From: Marasmius tenuissimus
Taxonomy: Eukaryota > Basidiomycota > Agaricomycetes > Agaricales > Marasmiaceae
Direction: 5' to 3'
DNA length: 64,000 nucleotides
Assembly (NCBI GenBank): GCA_029532415.1
Contig: JAQOTA010000070.1
Span: 558,001 to 622,000 of the forward strand
In this document: piece after piece, positions 12,323 to 24,605 of the stretch
Layout of the letters: each line of letters starts with the position of its first letter
Numbering within the stretch: position 1 is the stretch's first letter
Notes under the pieces: model-generated
The model's input: the letters and a program-made list of their open reading frames with translations, nothing else
The model's database searches: none
Told to the model about the DNA's origin: nothing
Translations under genes and position numbers: made by a program

Positions 12323-12580
12323 TGTTGAGGCAGAGGTCCTGCCCACGCAGTGGCAGCATGGGACAGACTAGCTCACCTGGAGATAGGCTTAGAGGCAGCA
12401 ACAAGAGTAGTAAAATTACTGGTATTGCATGTAGATACAGAGCTACTTATATACTATACAGAGGTGGCTGTATCTTCTATAACAGGAGTGACTAGGAATA
12501 GCATAGATCATAGTGAAACAATTGAAGCATATATGCGGCCCGATACAACGGTCCATATATCCGGTAGTCCGGATTCAACA
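12323..12580 (-). repeat. 3' LTR of copia element 1
   Basis: Begins TGTTGAGGCAGAGG and ends CCGGATTCAACA on the plus strand, so the TG...CA ends hold in both orientations. Length 258 bp. Confidence 0.95.
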
Positions 12581-12590
12581 CTCCCCCTCG
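12581..12590 (-). other. Polypurine tract of copia element 1
   Basis: On the coding strand, GAGGGGGAG directly abuts the 3' LTR; this is the usual plus-strand primer position. Confidence 0.85.
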
Positions 12591-12621
12591 CTAAGTGCGG
12601 CACAAGTAGAGCACGAAGCGT

Positions 12622-15600
12622 CTATTCAGACAAATAAAATTCAAGTCCAAGATGTTCTCTAAAAGCGGAGAACTTGACATGACCCAAATTCTTGGTAAAC
12701 ATGTCCGCAGGATTGTAGGCACCATCAATAAAGAAAAGATCAACCTTGCGGTCTGAAACACATTCGCAAATATAGTGATAGCGAATATCAATGTGTTTGG
12801 TGTGACGTTCTTGAACTGGGTTAGAGGCGATGAAAATCGAGCCTTGATTATCTCCACATATGGGTACGGGAGTCATATCAATCCCAAGTTCAGAAAGTAA
12901 CTGTCGAATCCACACAGCCTGACGACTACAGTCGGATAGCGCCATGTATTCAGCTTCAGTGGATGAAAGCGCAACAGTCTTCTGGGCGCGTGATTGCCAA
13001 CAGAAGATGCCACCTGCCAATTTGAAGAAATAGCCCGTGATCGACCGACGCTTGATAGGATCAGCAGCCCAATCAGAATCAGTGAATGCTAGTAAACCTC
13101 CGTCAGAGGCTCCATCATAGACCAGTGCATAGTCTGGAGTTCCTGCAAGATAGCGGCAAATATAAAGCGCCTTCTTCAGGTGATCCTCCGATGGATTAGC
13201 AGAGAATTGAGAAAGCTTTGTAACAGCATAGGCAATATCTGGACGAGTGCCAAGCATGATATACAGAAGCGATCCAATCACTGATTGATATCGAGTGCGA
13301 CGTTCGGGATCAACAGGACCTTCGTTGGGTTGTGGAATATAGCCGGCGGGAAGAGGAGTATCTGCTGCTTTTGCATTCTGCATGCCAAATCGCTTCAAGA
13401 CTTTCTTCAAGTATTCCGTCTGGTCAAGAAGGATTTTACGGCCTTTGCGATGAATACACATGCGCAAGAACTCTTTGACTTCTCCAGGATCACGGCATTC
13501 CCAACGAGCCATAAACTCGGCTTTCTTCTTTTCAACAAAGGCTTTGTTGGGTCCAAGGAATAATGCATCGTCGACATAGATCAAGGCGATACATTCTTCA
13601 CCAGTCTCACGATCTTTGCAGATGAAGAGACCTGCATCGGAAGTTAAGCGTTTGAAGCCCATTACTTCCATGGATGAGCTAAGGGCACGCCACCACTCAA
13701 GAGCGGCTTGCTTCAGTCCATATAATGCACGGCGAAGGCGATAGACTTTGCCTTCCTGACCCTTAACCTTGAAACCTTCAGGTTGATCCATATAGATCTC
13801 TTCTTTAAGTTCGCCATAAAGGAAGGCGTTCTTCACATCCAATGCCTGAATGTGCCAGTTTTTGAGAGCTGCAAGTGCGAGCATCATACGTACAGTTTCA
13901 AACCGCACAACTGGTGAGAAGATCTCATCACCTTCGACCTGAGAGAAACCCTTGGCAACAAGTCAAGCTTTCTTTCGACCGTCTGACTTGACGTCAAACA
14001 CCCATCTGTTTTTGACAGCCTTGCGACCTTTGTGTAGGTCAACCAATTCAAAGACCTTGCGCTTGCAAAGAGCCTCTAGTTCATCGCGGCAAGCGTTCAG
14101 TATGTCACGGAGAGTCCACTCTCGAACGTTAGACATATCGGTGAGGTCATCGTGAACGGGAACTGCCTGATTTAACAGATAAATCACGAAACCTACTCCC
14201 CCTTCCTGGGATAATTGTTGCACTAAGCTATTGGGCTGACTCCCCCTGGAGTTACACATGGTAGACAGACTGGCACGATTAGTCCCAGGAACCTTTCTGG
14301 GTCTGCCTCTCCTACGAGTAGTAGGTGGATCCATGGGTTCTCTATCACCCGTGGCATCTCTCCATGTAGAATTTTCCTCCATATCACGCACAATGCGCGA
14401 GGGATTATTTGGGTCTCGTTGTTCACCAAATATGCTATCAGGTTGCTTAGTACCCGTCTGTTTCCTGCCTGAACGCCTTGGCGGTGGAGACTGCTCTTGT
14501 CCACCCACAGGTGTAGGTGGCCTAGGAGGCTGGAACGGAGGATCAGGATCAGGATGTTGCCGTTCACCCTGAGGTACAGGACCATCTCCATCATCGTCAT
14601 GAGGAGATTCCGATCGCTTTGGAAGGTTCTTGGGAGGATAAAGATCGTCATCAGACGAATCATCATCACTATCCGAAGAGAAGTTGGGATTTTCACCCAA
14701 TACCGGCGGTATTTCAGGGATTTCACCCACCGGGGTAAAGCCACGCGGTTTCTTGTCAGAACACTTCGGGAACAAGTTTTCATCGAACAGAGCAGTAGCG
14801 CTTTTGAAGATAGCATTATTGGACATCTTCATAAAGACATATCCTTTCATGCCTTCCTGAAAACCAATGAAGGTCATCAGTTCCGAACGCGGAGATAACT
14901 TGTTAACTCGACGCTTTTCCGGAATAAACACATACGCTGCACATCCGAATACTCGAAGATCCGAAACATCCGGTGCACTGCCATGCAACTTCTCATGCGG
15001 GGTCAACCAACGTAAACGCTGGGACGGCGTCTGATTGTGAAGTGCAACAGCGTGCAACACACAGAATTCCCACCAAGAAGGTGGAAGACAAGCATCAAAG
15101 CGAAGAGCTTGAGCTTTCTCGACAATATTCCAATTGAACTGTTCTGCACGACCATTCTGTTCCGGCGTATATGGAATGCTGGTCAGAATTTTGATTCCGT
15201 GCTGTTTTAGTACATCATTGAAGGCATCCGATTTGTACTCTCCCCCTCCATCGGACATCCATTCCTTAATATCAACACCAAATTGCACCTTCACCATAGC
15301 AATAAAGTCACGGAGCATCTTGACAGAGTCAGATTTGCGTTGCATGAGCATTGTCCAGCCATGTGAAGTACAGTCGTTGACAAATGACATATACCATTTG
15401 TATTTGTGGTACGACTCAGTAGGGAATTGTTTGAGATCGGAGTGGATTTTCTCGAAGGGTTTCGAGGCACGGGTAGTGGAGTCAGGGAACGATCTGGAGT
15501 GCATCTTTCCTTCTGCACATCCTTGGCATAACCGGGTTTTCTTTGGTTTTCGGTCGAATTCCGGGAAGTTCTTAGTATGCTTCTGAGCTTTATCCAGAGC

Positions 15601-17781
15601 CTTGTCTGAACAATGTCCGAAACGTCTGTGTAGAACCTTGTAGTCAACTTTATCCATTGTTGACTTGGCCATTAAGCTACGAGCAGAGGCTTTCTGCGAG
15701 CTAACCCAAAAAATGGTTTGACCAGGCATGAGCGGATACAATACCAAAGACTGGCGTCGACCCTTTTGATAAAAAGCCAATTTGCTAGACAATCCGCGTA
15801 CTTGCAGACCACCTTGCAAGAATTCTCCGAGAGAGAGAAGTCGAATTGACAGAAGCGGAACATAATAGACAGGATAGAGTCGCGTAATGTGTTCCTCCAT
15901 ACGACCGTCAGATCCTTCAACAGAATGAGAGATGAAAACTGTCCCTTTTCCCTTGATTTGAATAGGGTTGTCCTTCTGTGCAGTATTCAGCTGTGGTCCA
16001 TTGTTCATGGGTTCGTACTCGGCAAAATCTTCGAGATCATAAGTAAAGTGCGATGAGGCACCCGAATCGACGATCCACTCTTGCGAGCTTCCAGTCGCCT
16101 TCTTTCCCTTACAATTGGCACATGTGGCAAAGTGATCACCAATATATTGCGCAAATTCCATACGGGACACGATATCCGAACTACTACGTTTAGAAGCGGC
16201 TAGTAAAGCGGCGCACTGTAGGTTCATATCAGTGTTAGAAGAAAGACTGAGATAAGGCACTTGCCTGTCATCGTCAGGTTCCTCAGATCCGATGGAGACC
16301 GAGTCGTACTCAACATCGTCGGAAAAACCAGCGGCATCTGCGATCTCGCTGTCAACGTCCATGGCACTTCCACTCGCAATTTCTGTATGCAAAGAATCGT
16401 TCACAGCGTTCAACGCAATACAATCCTCATGCTCAGAGTCGGAGTCCTCATAGAAAGAATCATAGAGGTACTAAACCTTCTCAACGCTCTTAGCACGCTT
16501 TGCAGGTGGAGCAGTGGAGAAGGGACCATCAATACAATGCTTCTGGGAGGAAGTGGAAGCAGCCGCATATCTCTGTTCCATAGGTTCAAGGACGTGGGCA
16601 TACTTGGGAACACCAAGACGATCAGCAAGACTGCGAGCAGCCTGAGCATTCTCAAAAACAGTACCACCAGAGGTAGCACCGGAGAAACGCTGCATGTGGA
16701 GTGGATCCCGGGATCGGTCCGCGGGATGTACGACAGATGGAGTATCAGGAACAATGGGTGGTGATGAGATGGACAAATGAGAGAGGGAAGCGATATGAGA
16801 ATGACCCTTGTGAGAGGAGTCACCCTTGTTGTCCTGAGAATCACCCTTCTTCTTCCTGCCACGTCGGTTATTCTTCTTCTTCTGGTCGTTGTCGTTCTTA
16901 GACTGGTTGTTATTGTTAGACGTCGACGAAGGAGGATTAGACTGTTGGTTAAACTTCGGGTCCTTGTCCTTCTTCTTGACAGAAGAGATGCGCAACGCGA
17001 GAGGAGCGGGTTTCCGGGATTCGTAGTGGTTAATGACGGCATCACGAGCCACTTCGAAAGTAAGTTCAGCTGGCGAGTTACCATTGGTAGCGAATTCACG
17101 AGCGTTGGCCCATGACTGTGGAATGATAGAAAGGAGGAGCATGGCTCTGACGAGAGTAGGAAGATCGATCTGAGCTTCAGTGAGCTGGCCGAATAAGAGT
17201 TCGAGTTTGGCAATCTCGGGAACGGGGTTACCACCGGACAAACGAAACTCCATGACCGACTTGAAGTCAGCCCAAACAGACACAGAAGTCTGTTGACCAT
17301 AACGAGTCTTGATCTTCTCCCAAGCGAGCCAAGCCGTATCATCATCCTCGATAATACTCTGCACGGCAATGGTGGTGGTGGCACGTAGTGCACCCATGGC
17401 TTTGAATTCATACTTCTTCCAACATCGCATATCCTTTTCATACCTGATAAGATCCTTCTCATACTTCTCCAAAGCGTTAGCATACTGCTCCAGGTCTTTG
17501 GCATACTGCTGCATCTGAGCATCAGTAGGAGAGACCGTCTCTGTACGTGTAGTTGCTTCAGTAGTAGTTGTAGCAGCAACAGTGACAGTGCGAGTAGTTG
17601 CTTTGGGTTCAGTTGGTTCGGTAGGTTTGTCGGGTTCATCAGGTTCAGGATCGTCGTTGGTGTAGTGGTCATAGAACTCGTTGATCATGGCATAGGTTCC
17701 AAGACCCTTGGACCACTTGCGCCAGTTGACACCGCTGAAGACTTCAACGGTGGGGATAAGGGTAGGCATAACAGGAGCCAT
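12622..17781 (-). pseudogene. Copia gag-pol polyprotein of element 1, two in-frame stops
   Basis: Single-frame polyprotein of about 1,700 codons. The likely start is the Met at 17781 (MAPVMPTLIPTVEVFSG), although the frame is open further upstream. The Gag is UBN2-like. The protease has WIVDSGASSHFTYDL. The integrase has an H...H/C..C region (HRRFGH...CQGC) and acidic residues in HSDLKQ, MSDGGGEY and EQNGRAE. Reverse transcriptase has ALDVKNAFLYGEL and YVDDALF; RNase H has FTDSDWAAD and SSTEAEYMAL. A TAG at 16471-16473 ends the Gag part. A TGA at 13963-13965 lies where element 2 has CGA (Arg) before LVAKGFSQVEG. Compared with element 2 it also lacks about 12 codons near 14097 and three codons near 13935, both in frame. 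Confidence 0.92.
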
Positions 17782-18097
17782 AGCGATCTGGAGTAATAAA
17801 ACAACAATCAGCATAGGTTTATCATCATAAGCAATGATAAAAGAAATCACTGCACGGTCAACGGCGATAGCCATCAATCGTTGTTGAGGACACAGTCCAC
17901 CATCGTCAAACATCAATGAAGATGTCGACTTCACAGGTCCAGAACCGGTGTTAACGGTCTGCCCATCACGACAGCGATTAAGCAGTCACGATGGTTATCG
18001 AGTGCAACAACCACAATAGCGCATCATCATAGGCAGCACACAATAAAGGTGCACATCCTAGAGAGCTGCCATCGCAGGGCACATCAATAGGGCACCG

Positions 18098-18109
18098 GGG
18101 CCCATAACC
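18098..18109 (-). other. Copia primer-binding site, initiator tRNA-Met anticodon-arm type
   Basis: Directly after the 5' LTR the coding strand reads GGTTATGGGCCC. This complements GGGCCCATAACC, the anticodon arm (CAU) of eukaryotic initiator tRNA-Met. It matches the half-tRNA priming known for Drosophila copia rather than priming by a tRNA 3' end. Confidence 0.8.
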
Positions 18110-18367
18110 TGTTGAGGCAGAGGTCCTGCCCACGCAGTGGCAGCATGGGACAGACTAGCTCACCTGGAGATAGGCTTAGAGGCAGCAACGAGAGTAGTAA
18201 AAGTACTGGTATTGCATGTAGATACAGAGCTACTTATATACTATACAGAGGTGGCTGTATCTTCTATAACAGGAGTGACTAGGAATAGCATAGATCATAG
18301 TGAAACAATTGAAGCATATATGCGGCCCGATACAACGGTCCATATATCCGGTAGTCCGGATTCAACA
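18110..18367 (-). repeat. 5' LTR of copia element 1
   Basis: 258 bp, differing from the partner LTR at two sites (CAACGAG versus CAACAAG, and AAAAGTACT versus AAAATTACT). Confidence 0.95.
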
Positions 18368-18372
18368 ATTCC
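18368..18372. repeat. Target-site duplication, right side of copia element 1 (ATTCC)
   Basis: Identical to 12318-12322. Confidence 0.9.
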
Positions 18373-20562
18373 GCCCTCTGAGTACAGCGTCCAGTATTGA
18401 GGTTTACCGAATTACTCAATTGGTTCACTAGCGGCTGCATGTGTATAACCTGCGATCGCTCTTTCGGCACTACCTTCACCTGGAACATACGCGATGCTGG
18501 AACTGAGGACGTTGAGCTGAGTACAAGCAGCCTGTCATCTGTACACAGGGACGTTAATGGGACATTTCGGTCTCTCAATTCACCATCTACTCCCCAGCTC
18601 CTTCGTTCGAAAAAGCGGCGGACGTAGTTTATAAGTGGATTTTGAATCTGTTGCCGCTTAGATTTGGGAGCACCGTGCAGGTTAACAGTTTCTTCAATGC
18701 TGGCATCGTGACCAATGACTCGGATGTAGACTCGAGCCAGGTCGCCTCGTCAGAATTTTGAAGAGAGTATGAAGAAATAGGGGCCCCATACCCCCGTGCG
18801 TCGCTGCTGGGTTCGAGTCTAACTCGGATGTGAGTCTAAAGTTGTCCGGGAAAGAATGAGAACAGTGGACTGGCCGAGTCAGTATATGAACATGTATCTA
18901 TCATCAGGGTCAATAGATTTGAGCTGCTGAACACCATGACAATATGGGCGCTTGTGGGTACCAGCCTCAGTCAGGCACACATCTGGACCGGACCGGCATG
19001 CTCACTCCTTTCTTCCCAATTCGGTACAACTCGCTTTTCTTCTTATATGACAATGGATTGGGCCTCTTCGAGGCGGTAGCTGAACCTTTACGTTCGAAAT
19101 ATGGCTTTGATTACAGACCAGGGGCTGGCACACATACGTCGCAGGACGGCAACTGGAATCCTGTCATCAACAAGACAGCGCACGACCGTGCACTTCTCTG
19201 GTAAGGTCAAAGAAACAGGATGATCAACCATGGTATCACTCGACATTACCGAGGGAGATGATATGACATCAATTCGAACGGAATGGTGTGGCATAGCAAT
19301 GTCATTAGTAGAATTGATCATTTGTATATCATGTGTGGTCTGTTTGTGCTGCAAGTGCCGCATACAGGGTACCTCCAGAGAGGCTACTACGCCGACGAGG
19401 GGGAAGATACTATGCCAGGCCCACCCCGGGACACAAATGAGGGGGAAGATACATCGTAGGTGCCACCCCATGACACCAACCAGGAGTAGACAGAAGACTG
19501 TGTGTCTAGGAAGTATAGCAACATAAGATACTACCCATTGAAAGATCAGGTTTTAAGTGGAAATGACAGCTAAAAAAAGACGGGCTGGAAGGTTGAGATG
19601 TTTAGCAGGGAGTGATGTGAGCTCAATTCATTCAGAAACATACCCGAAACGCCCGTTTCTGCAAAGGACTTCAGTACTTGTACAACATGACGCTGAGAGA
19701 GAAGAAAATAACATATTGGAAGGGGTAGCAACATTCAGTGGATTCGTGACTTGAGATCCTTCTGAGTACGCCGCCGCAAGTGCAGGCATGTTTGTACAAC
19801 CTTTATCATAAAAGTCAGCCACCAGCATCACATCAATGGTAGATGGAAGGCCGTAATCGACAGTAAATTCGCGAAACGTAGTATAAGCAGCCCAATTGTA
19901 GTTGGCATTCAGCAATGGCAGCCAGAGTGTCGTAGCGCCCAGAGTAAAGTGGGATAAGTTCACGCTCAGGGCAAAGAAGAGTGGTGAGATTCGGGAACGG
20001 GCGATAGATCTGTTGAGAGTAATACTAGAAACGGGGGTATTCTCAATGGACAGGTTGAAAGCCAAATGCGTGAGAAAGAGACAAGCCGCAGTGAGGGTTC
20101 AAAAAAGGAGTCGAAAGAAAGGAGTCGGTGGGCATTGGGGCCTGGGCACAGCTCGGATCCCAGTGACTCAGAGGCGGACCGGTTTTCTTGTTTGTATGTA
20201 TTGTGAAAGTGTCCGAAACACATCTCGTCCAGCGTCGAGCGAGAAACTGGTCGGGAGTCGCGGTCCGTGTCTATTGTTTGTAGATATTGTGAAAGTGTCC
20301 GAAACGCAACTTGTCCCAGGTTAGCCAAACCTAAAGGTTCAGCAATCACTATCCAATTTTGAAGTCCGGAATTCGAAATAGTTTTCATCATTTCCGATTG
20401 TCCTGGGTATGAGTACACAGAGTCCAGACCCAATGGCAAGCCCCGCTGCAGACGTAGAATGAGTGCCGAAAAGATGAGTACATATCAGTGGCGTGGACTA
20501 TTTTACATTCTGGCGATCGTACATGTGCCAGGCTTTGGGGGTCCTCGACTTCATCCCGACGT
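18373..20562. other. Unresolved stretch between copia element 1 and DUF6534 paralog 2
   Basis: No gene could be assigned. On the plus strand near 19290-19350 a short frame reads MSLVELIICISCVVCLCC, membrane-like and Cys-rich, followed in another frame by an acidic stretch from two GAGGGGGAAGATAC repeats (near 19397 and 19439). On the minus strand 19628-20065 is a 145-codon frame with no known domain. A TATTGTGAAAGTGTCCGAAAC repeat occurs near 20200 and 20285. A GGGCC(C)CATACCCCCGT block near 18781 recurs near 29264. Confidence 0.4.
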
Positions 20563-22532
20563 TTATCTTTCCCTGTGATAATAGTTCTTACTATCCAGTT
20601 CACTCTGGTGAACCTCCTCCTTCACAACATTCACTTCGACGAGTGGAATTTCGCCATTCATCCGACCCATCTTGAGCTTTGGATTTGAACCGAATCAGAA
20701 GAGTCCGTCTTATCTGCAATGAAGGCGATAACTCACTCTGTTGTTGCTCTGTCCCTCGAATAACGGCAGTCCAACCTCATTGATCGTCGCTCTGGGCGCG
20801 AGAGGCTGCTGAGAAGGTCGCTGTCGGAATCCAGTGGATCCGTTATAGACATAAACATCTTGACTGGAGCTATTGCTCCAGTCTTCCAAGTAATGCTGCG
20901 CATTGAGCCTATCGAACGGTGTAACTCCATAGTTAGTTCGATTTCGAACGGACAGAACTCACATCGCGAGAAGACAATTGAGGTAGAGCGCCGTAAGAAC
21001 GAACCTCAAGGCCAGAAAGATGAAATTCTCCGGCATTAGCATGTACTTCACAGAGATGCTTAGCCGTTGAGACACGAGTCGTCCGCTGACACAGACTTAC
21101 CGCGAAGGGGGGGACGATTGATAATGCACTTGAAGATAACTGGTCAGTGAGGGGAGGAAAAATCACGATGAGCAGACAGCCAGCCCATACCTTGCAACTG
21201 CACCGCTGTTGACCAAATAGGCTACGACGATGTATAACTGGTTGTCAGTCCTGTAGAGCAGAGGCAGTGTTTTAGTCACCGGTACAAGATAATTGCTCTC
21301 AAAATTGGGACTTACCAGTCCGACCGTTTGTTGGCCGTGTACAACGTAACAACAAGGGTCGCCGATAAGGTACAATCGATGGCAGAAGTGAGAGTTAATG
21401 CAAGCATGACAGCCCACTAGGTGACCAACAATTTTATGCTTGCATGATATACATAGAGCGAGCTGGTAACAATGGACGCACCCTGAAGGTGATGCTGAGC
21501 ATTCCAGAAATTTTTGGAACTTGAGATCTAAGAAGTAACATTGAGCTTTCGGCGCGCTCTGCTTTGTCGCGAAATTTACAATTGGTATGGAACGTCTAGA
21601 AGTCGGATGACGTCTTAGTGCTTCAAATCTGGCAAGAACCATAGCTAGCTCACAGACGTCCAAAACTAGATCCACGAGAGTTAGACTCAAGAACAAATTT
21701 TGAGCACATTCAGGTACATACCAAGGCTGACGGCGAGAAGTAAACCCTGGAGAAGGACAGTTCGAGTTGGGATGCAGAACAGAGACAATTGATCTCCTCA
21801 CTAGGATGGTGAATAGGATAGTACGAAAGAATTTTCTTTTCATGACTACGACAAGAAACCGTAAACGGGTGCTACGCGTAGAAATTGGTCAAACCTACTT
21901 TTCCAAAGCCGAACCGCGTAAAAGCTAGAACGAAAAAGGATGTCAATAGATGCAGTCGGAATGAAGTGAGGGAACCGTACATTTGCGTGACTGTAGATAT
22001 AAGCTGCTAGACTCATGGGAATATGATTTTAATGAACTGTCGCCGATCATCGAAAAGAGATGCATGACTCACATCGAGTACTGCCCCAACTAGGTAACTC
22101 CAAGGAGTGCTTACTTCACTGAGATCCCCCTCGTGTACAAAGACGCTCTCGTATGTGAATTGGACCACCGATATCAAATGAAGCAAGGTTAAAAACCTAA
22201 GCCACGCTGATCAGACAGCTTCGGAGGAGAAGGGGTTGAATATGGTCGAAAGGGCATTTACCATAACGTAACACACTGGGGCCGGGTCAGCATCTGGGTA
22301 TCACACATGTGAAGACGAGAGCTCACAACAAGCTTGTCCCAGCCGGACACTGGACGTTGCAAGAACACCAAGACTTGTATCGTTACGATTCCCACCAAAC
22401 TGAAAGATTCAGATAAGCTCTCTCGAACGAAAGCGATCGTACACGGTACAATTACCAATTAACGTACCTGGTTTGGAAAAGGTTGCTGATGAAGATAGAA
22501 CTCAAGCTCGAAAGCGGAGAGGACGAATCCAT
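20563..22532 (-). CDS. DUF6534 multi-pass membrane protein, paralog 2
   Basis: Best preserved of the three DUF6534 genes; function unknown. Exons read by splice sites: 22468-22532 (MDSSSPLSSLSSIFISNLFQT), 22327-22417 (SFSLVGIVTIQVLVFLQRPV), a 14-base microexon 22262-22275, 22073-22196 (FTYESVFVHEGDL), 21981-22006, 21899-21924 (YAVRLWK), 21802-21845, 21722-21746, 21580-21665, a short exon near 21500, and the 101 bp exon 21316-21416 (WAVMLALTLTSAID...ANKRSDW). Then follow exons with YIVVAYLVNSGAVA, FVLTALYLNCLLAM and NEVGLPLFEG, and a last exon ending at TAA 20563-20565 with PLVEVNVVKEEVHQSELDS. Introns are mostly 45-70 bp with GT-AG ends. The phase at the junction near 21500-21580 is unsettled in all three paralogs. 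An ICMT-like gene follows at 23769, as after paralog 1. Confidence 0.85.
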
Positions 22533-22585
22533 GGCATTGGTTAGGTGCAAGAGGCAACTTAACGGAGTCAGCAACTAAGGCTACT

Positions 22586-22594
22586 CTTATAAAG
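22586..22594 (-). promoter_or_regulatory. Putative TATA box of DUF6534 paralog 2
   Basis: On the coding strand CTTTATAAG lies about 55 bases before the start codon, within sequence shared with the upstream region of paralog 1. Confidence 0.45.
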
Positions 22595-22639
22595 ACAGAT
22601 GTACATAGCAATTCCGAGTCACGAAGAACTCGACCATTG

Positions 22640-23768
22640 CCTCACTGATCCATCCGAAGCGTCGTGGGCTTGCCCGTGTGGAGTGTCTGCCACAGGTTCA
22701 TTCAAGGCCGTTCCAATTATCAGGGGCTCTGAGTGCATGAGGGTTAGCAGTATCAGTAGATCGAGGGTCGAATGATGTATCAGATTGTTTTGCGACTTTG
22801 GAGACGCTCCACAGTTTGGTTCAAGTACTGAGAGTGCAAGTTCGGCGAGAACGTCGAGGGAGCCGGAAATTCTGTCGACATAGAAAGTAGTATCTCAGGA
22901 CAGAGGCACTGAGCTGGCAATTTTCAGTGGGCTAGTTGAGTCTGTCAACACAATTGGGCTTTGTTTACTGGGTTTGCAGAGGTTCTCGATGATCCCCATC
23001 AAAATCAGGGTTGCTGTTGGAGCTGTCTGTCGAGAACAATGAGAAGGAGAAATCAGTTTTTACTTCTGAAGAATAAAATTGGTGTACAAACAAATAAGTT
23101 GATGGTAAAAACCCTATGGAAATGGGTTTTCATCAAGAGAAAGAGATTTCGGGTTGCGGAAAAAGTGACTTAGGTTTTCGGATTCTCGGATTGCCGGAAA
23201 TCGGGCTAATTTGACGGAGCGGCAGACAATCTAGGACCATCAAAGTCTGATAATCCTGATATCACTGCCTGCGTTCAGGAATCGGGGTGATGATACACAG
23301 GTGTTCCGTGGAGTCGTGTGGATAATCAAAGATTTTCGAGAGAATGCATCATATGATGGCAAAGGGTATCCTTGTTGAATGGTTGACGGTGCGAGGAAAC
23401 ATGGGTACAGAAGACAGGGGAAGGGCGGGGAACAAACCCCCACTGCGAACGATGTTTGGGGTGGAGACCCTTGGCGAGCTGCAAAGAACGGCAGTAAATC
23501 CTGCGTGATGTACGGTACTTTCAGAGCTACGTCAGTATGCATCATGCACTATCATTAGTGCCATAGCCGGGAACCCAAAGATAGCCCATCATTTCTATCA
23601 GGTTGCGTTTGATATCTTATCACGAAATAGCCATCCTCGAATCAACTACAGAAGATGATCGATAATCAAAGCAAACCAAGTGCCTCCAGAAATAGCGCTC
23701 CTTTCCTTTGGCCGAATCTGTCGATACGCAGGAGGCATGGTTCGAGGCCAAAGCTTGGGGAAATCGGT
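22640..23768. other. Intergenic between DUF6534 paralog 2 and ICMT paralog B
   Basis: No gene supported. The first 300 bases resemble the 5' flank of DUF6534 paralog 1. The rest has no recognisable motif. Confidence 0.45.
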
Positions 23769-24605
23769 CTACCATACTCCAGGAATCACCTTCCACCTCA
23801 CCCGCCCTCGCCACTTCTCCCATTCTTCACCAAATTGCTTCTGGAGAATCGAGTCCTCGAGCGATGGCCTCAAAACCATGAAAAAACCCAAGTGCGCCGC
23901 AAATGTCAAGGCCCAAAAGCCAACGGCTGACGCTCCGATCCAAGAACCAACGATCCCGCAATCTTGGACGAACGAGCCTGGAAGCAGGTGATATATACCT
24001 AAGCCAGTCCAGCTCACGAAATGGCCTACATAGGCCGGATGCCGCACGCATGCATAGGGACCTGTCGTCACCAGCTTCGCTCGGGCAGGCGGTCGAGATT
24101 TTGTGTCGTCGGGTCTTTGGTCATCGTAATTGATGTTCCAGGTGAACGCAGTACCCAAGTAACGGTGACAGGATAGGCGAAGCAAGCCTCCAGAGATTTG
24201 GATCAGCAACCCCACGCCTCTCAGGACCATGATAGTTGAAGATGTGTTGGTATGATGGATATTGCGACCAAAAAAGCGGTCGATGTGGGGGTAGTGAGGA
24301 CGCAGAATGAATAGGCCTTCGCAGAGTGCCGCAATATAGCATTCGCTCTGAGAGAGAAAAGAATATATCGTCAAGCGGCAGTTTTTTTTTCGATGGTGGA
24401 AGGGTACACTCACCCTCTGTAGCCACGTGTGAGGCAGAGCGATTCGGGTAAAAAACCAGTCTACCTTCTCGTTAGACGGCGCATGCGAAGGGGGTCTTTG
24501 TAGAGCGGGTATCGCGTTGGGTGGTGAAGTAGAAGCTCTAAATATGACCGCCGAAGCTGCCAATAAGATAACTTTCAAGATAGCGACGACTGAGGGAACT
24601 GCCAT
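23769..24605 (-). CDS. Isoprenylcysteine carboxyl methyltransferase-like protein, paralog B
   Basis: Close paralog of the gene at 6364. Motifs: CHRYLGTAFTWNINYDD, KLVTTGPYACVRHPAYVGH, GIYHLLPGSF, and C-terminal FGEEWEKWRGRVRWKVIPGVW split over the usual segment. The intron at 24348-24413 (GTGAGT...CTCTCAG, 66 bp) sits at the same site as in paralog A (LPHTWLQR|). It too keeps the frame open and contains a poly-A run. Spliced length is 256 residues. The N-terminus is hydrophobic (MAVPSVVAILKVILLAASAV). The family predicts SAM-dependent carboxyl methylation of prenylated cysteines in the ER membrane; the actual substrate is unknown. It lies 1.2 kb beyond the start of DUF6534 paralog 2, both on the minus strand. 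Confidence 0.85.
   Translation of the reverse strand: MAVPSVVAILKVILLAASAVIFRASTSPPNAIPALQRPPSHAPSNEKVDWFFTRIALPHTWLQRVSVPFHHRKKNCRLTIYSFLSQSECYIAALCEGLFILRPHYPHIDRFFGRNIHHTNTSSTIMVLRGVGLLIQISGGLLRLSCHRYLGTAFTWNINYDDQRPDDTKSRPPARAKLVTTGPYACVRHPAYVGHFVSWTGLGIYHLLPGSFVQDCGIVGSWIGASAVGFWALTFAAHLGFFMVLRPSLEDSILQKQFGEEWEKWRGRVRWKVIPGVW

Larger units (their letters stand above)
12323..18367 (-). mobile_element. Ty1/copia LTR retrotransposon, element 1 (6,045 bp)
   Basis: Complete element coding on the minus strand. It has two 258 bp LTRs that differ at only two positions, an ATTCC target duplication, a primer-binding site inside the 5' LTR (18098-18109), a polypurine tract beside the 3' LTR (12581-12590), and one gag-pol frame broken by two stops. 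Order in the coding direction is Gag, protease, integrase, reverse transcriptase, RNase H; integrase before reverse transcriptase defines copia. LTR near-identity suggests recent insertion, yet the frame is already broken, so it was probably mobilised in trans or inactivated soon after. Confidence 0.95.

Noticed and set aside
12350..12637. Plus-strand frame [20 protein letters not shown]... recurring at 12350, 18137, 47635 and 53437
   Set aside because: It lies wholly inside the copia LTRs, antisense to the element, and ends at or just beyond the LTR in unrelated sequence. Its conservation is explained by LTR identity, not by coding.
16410..17672. 420-codon Leu/Ser/Arg-rich minus-strand frame
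   Set aside because: Out-of-frame reading of copia Gag; the in-frame version at 16471-17781 carries the recognisable Gag sequence.
19628..20065. 145-codon minus-strand frame with a plausible-looking sequence (DYGLPSTIDVMLVADFYDKG)
   Set aside because: I could not match it to any family or connect it to other exons, so it is only mentioned in the gap note.
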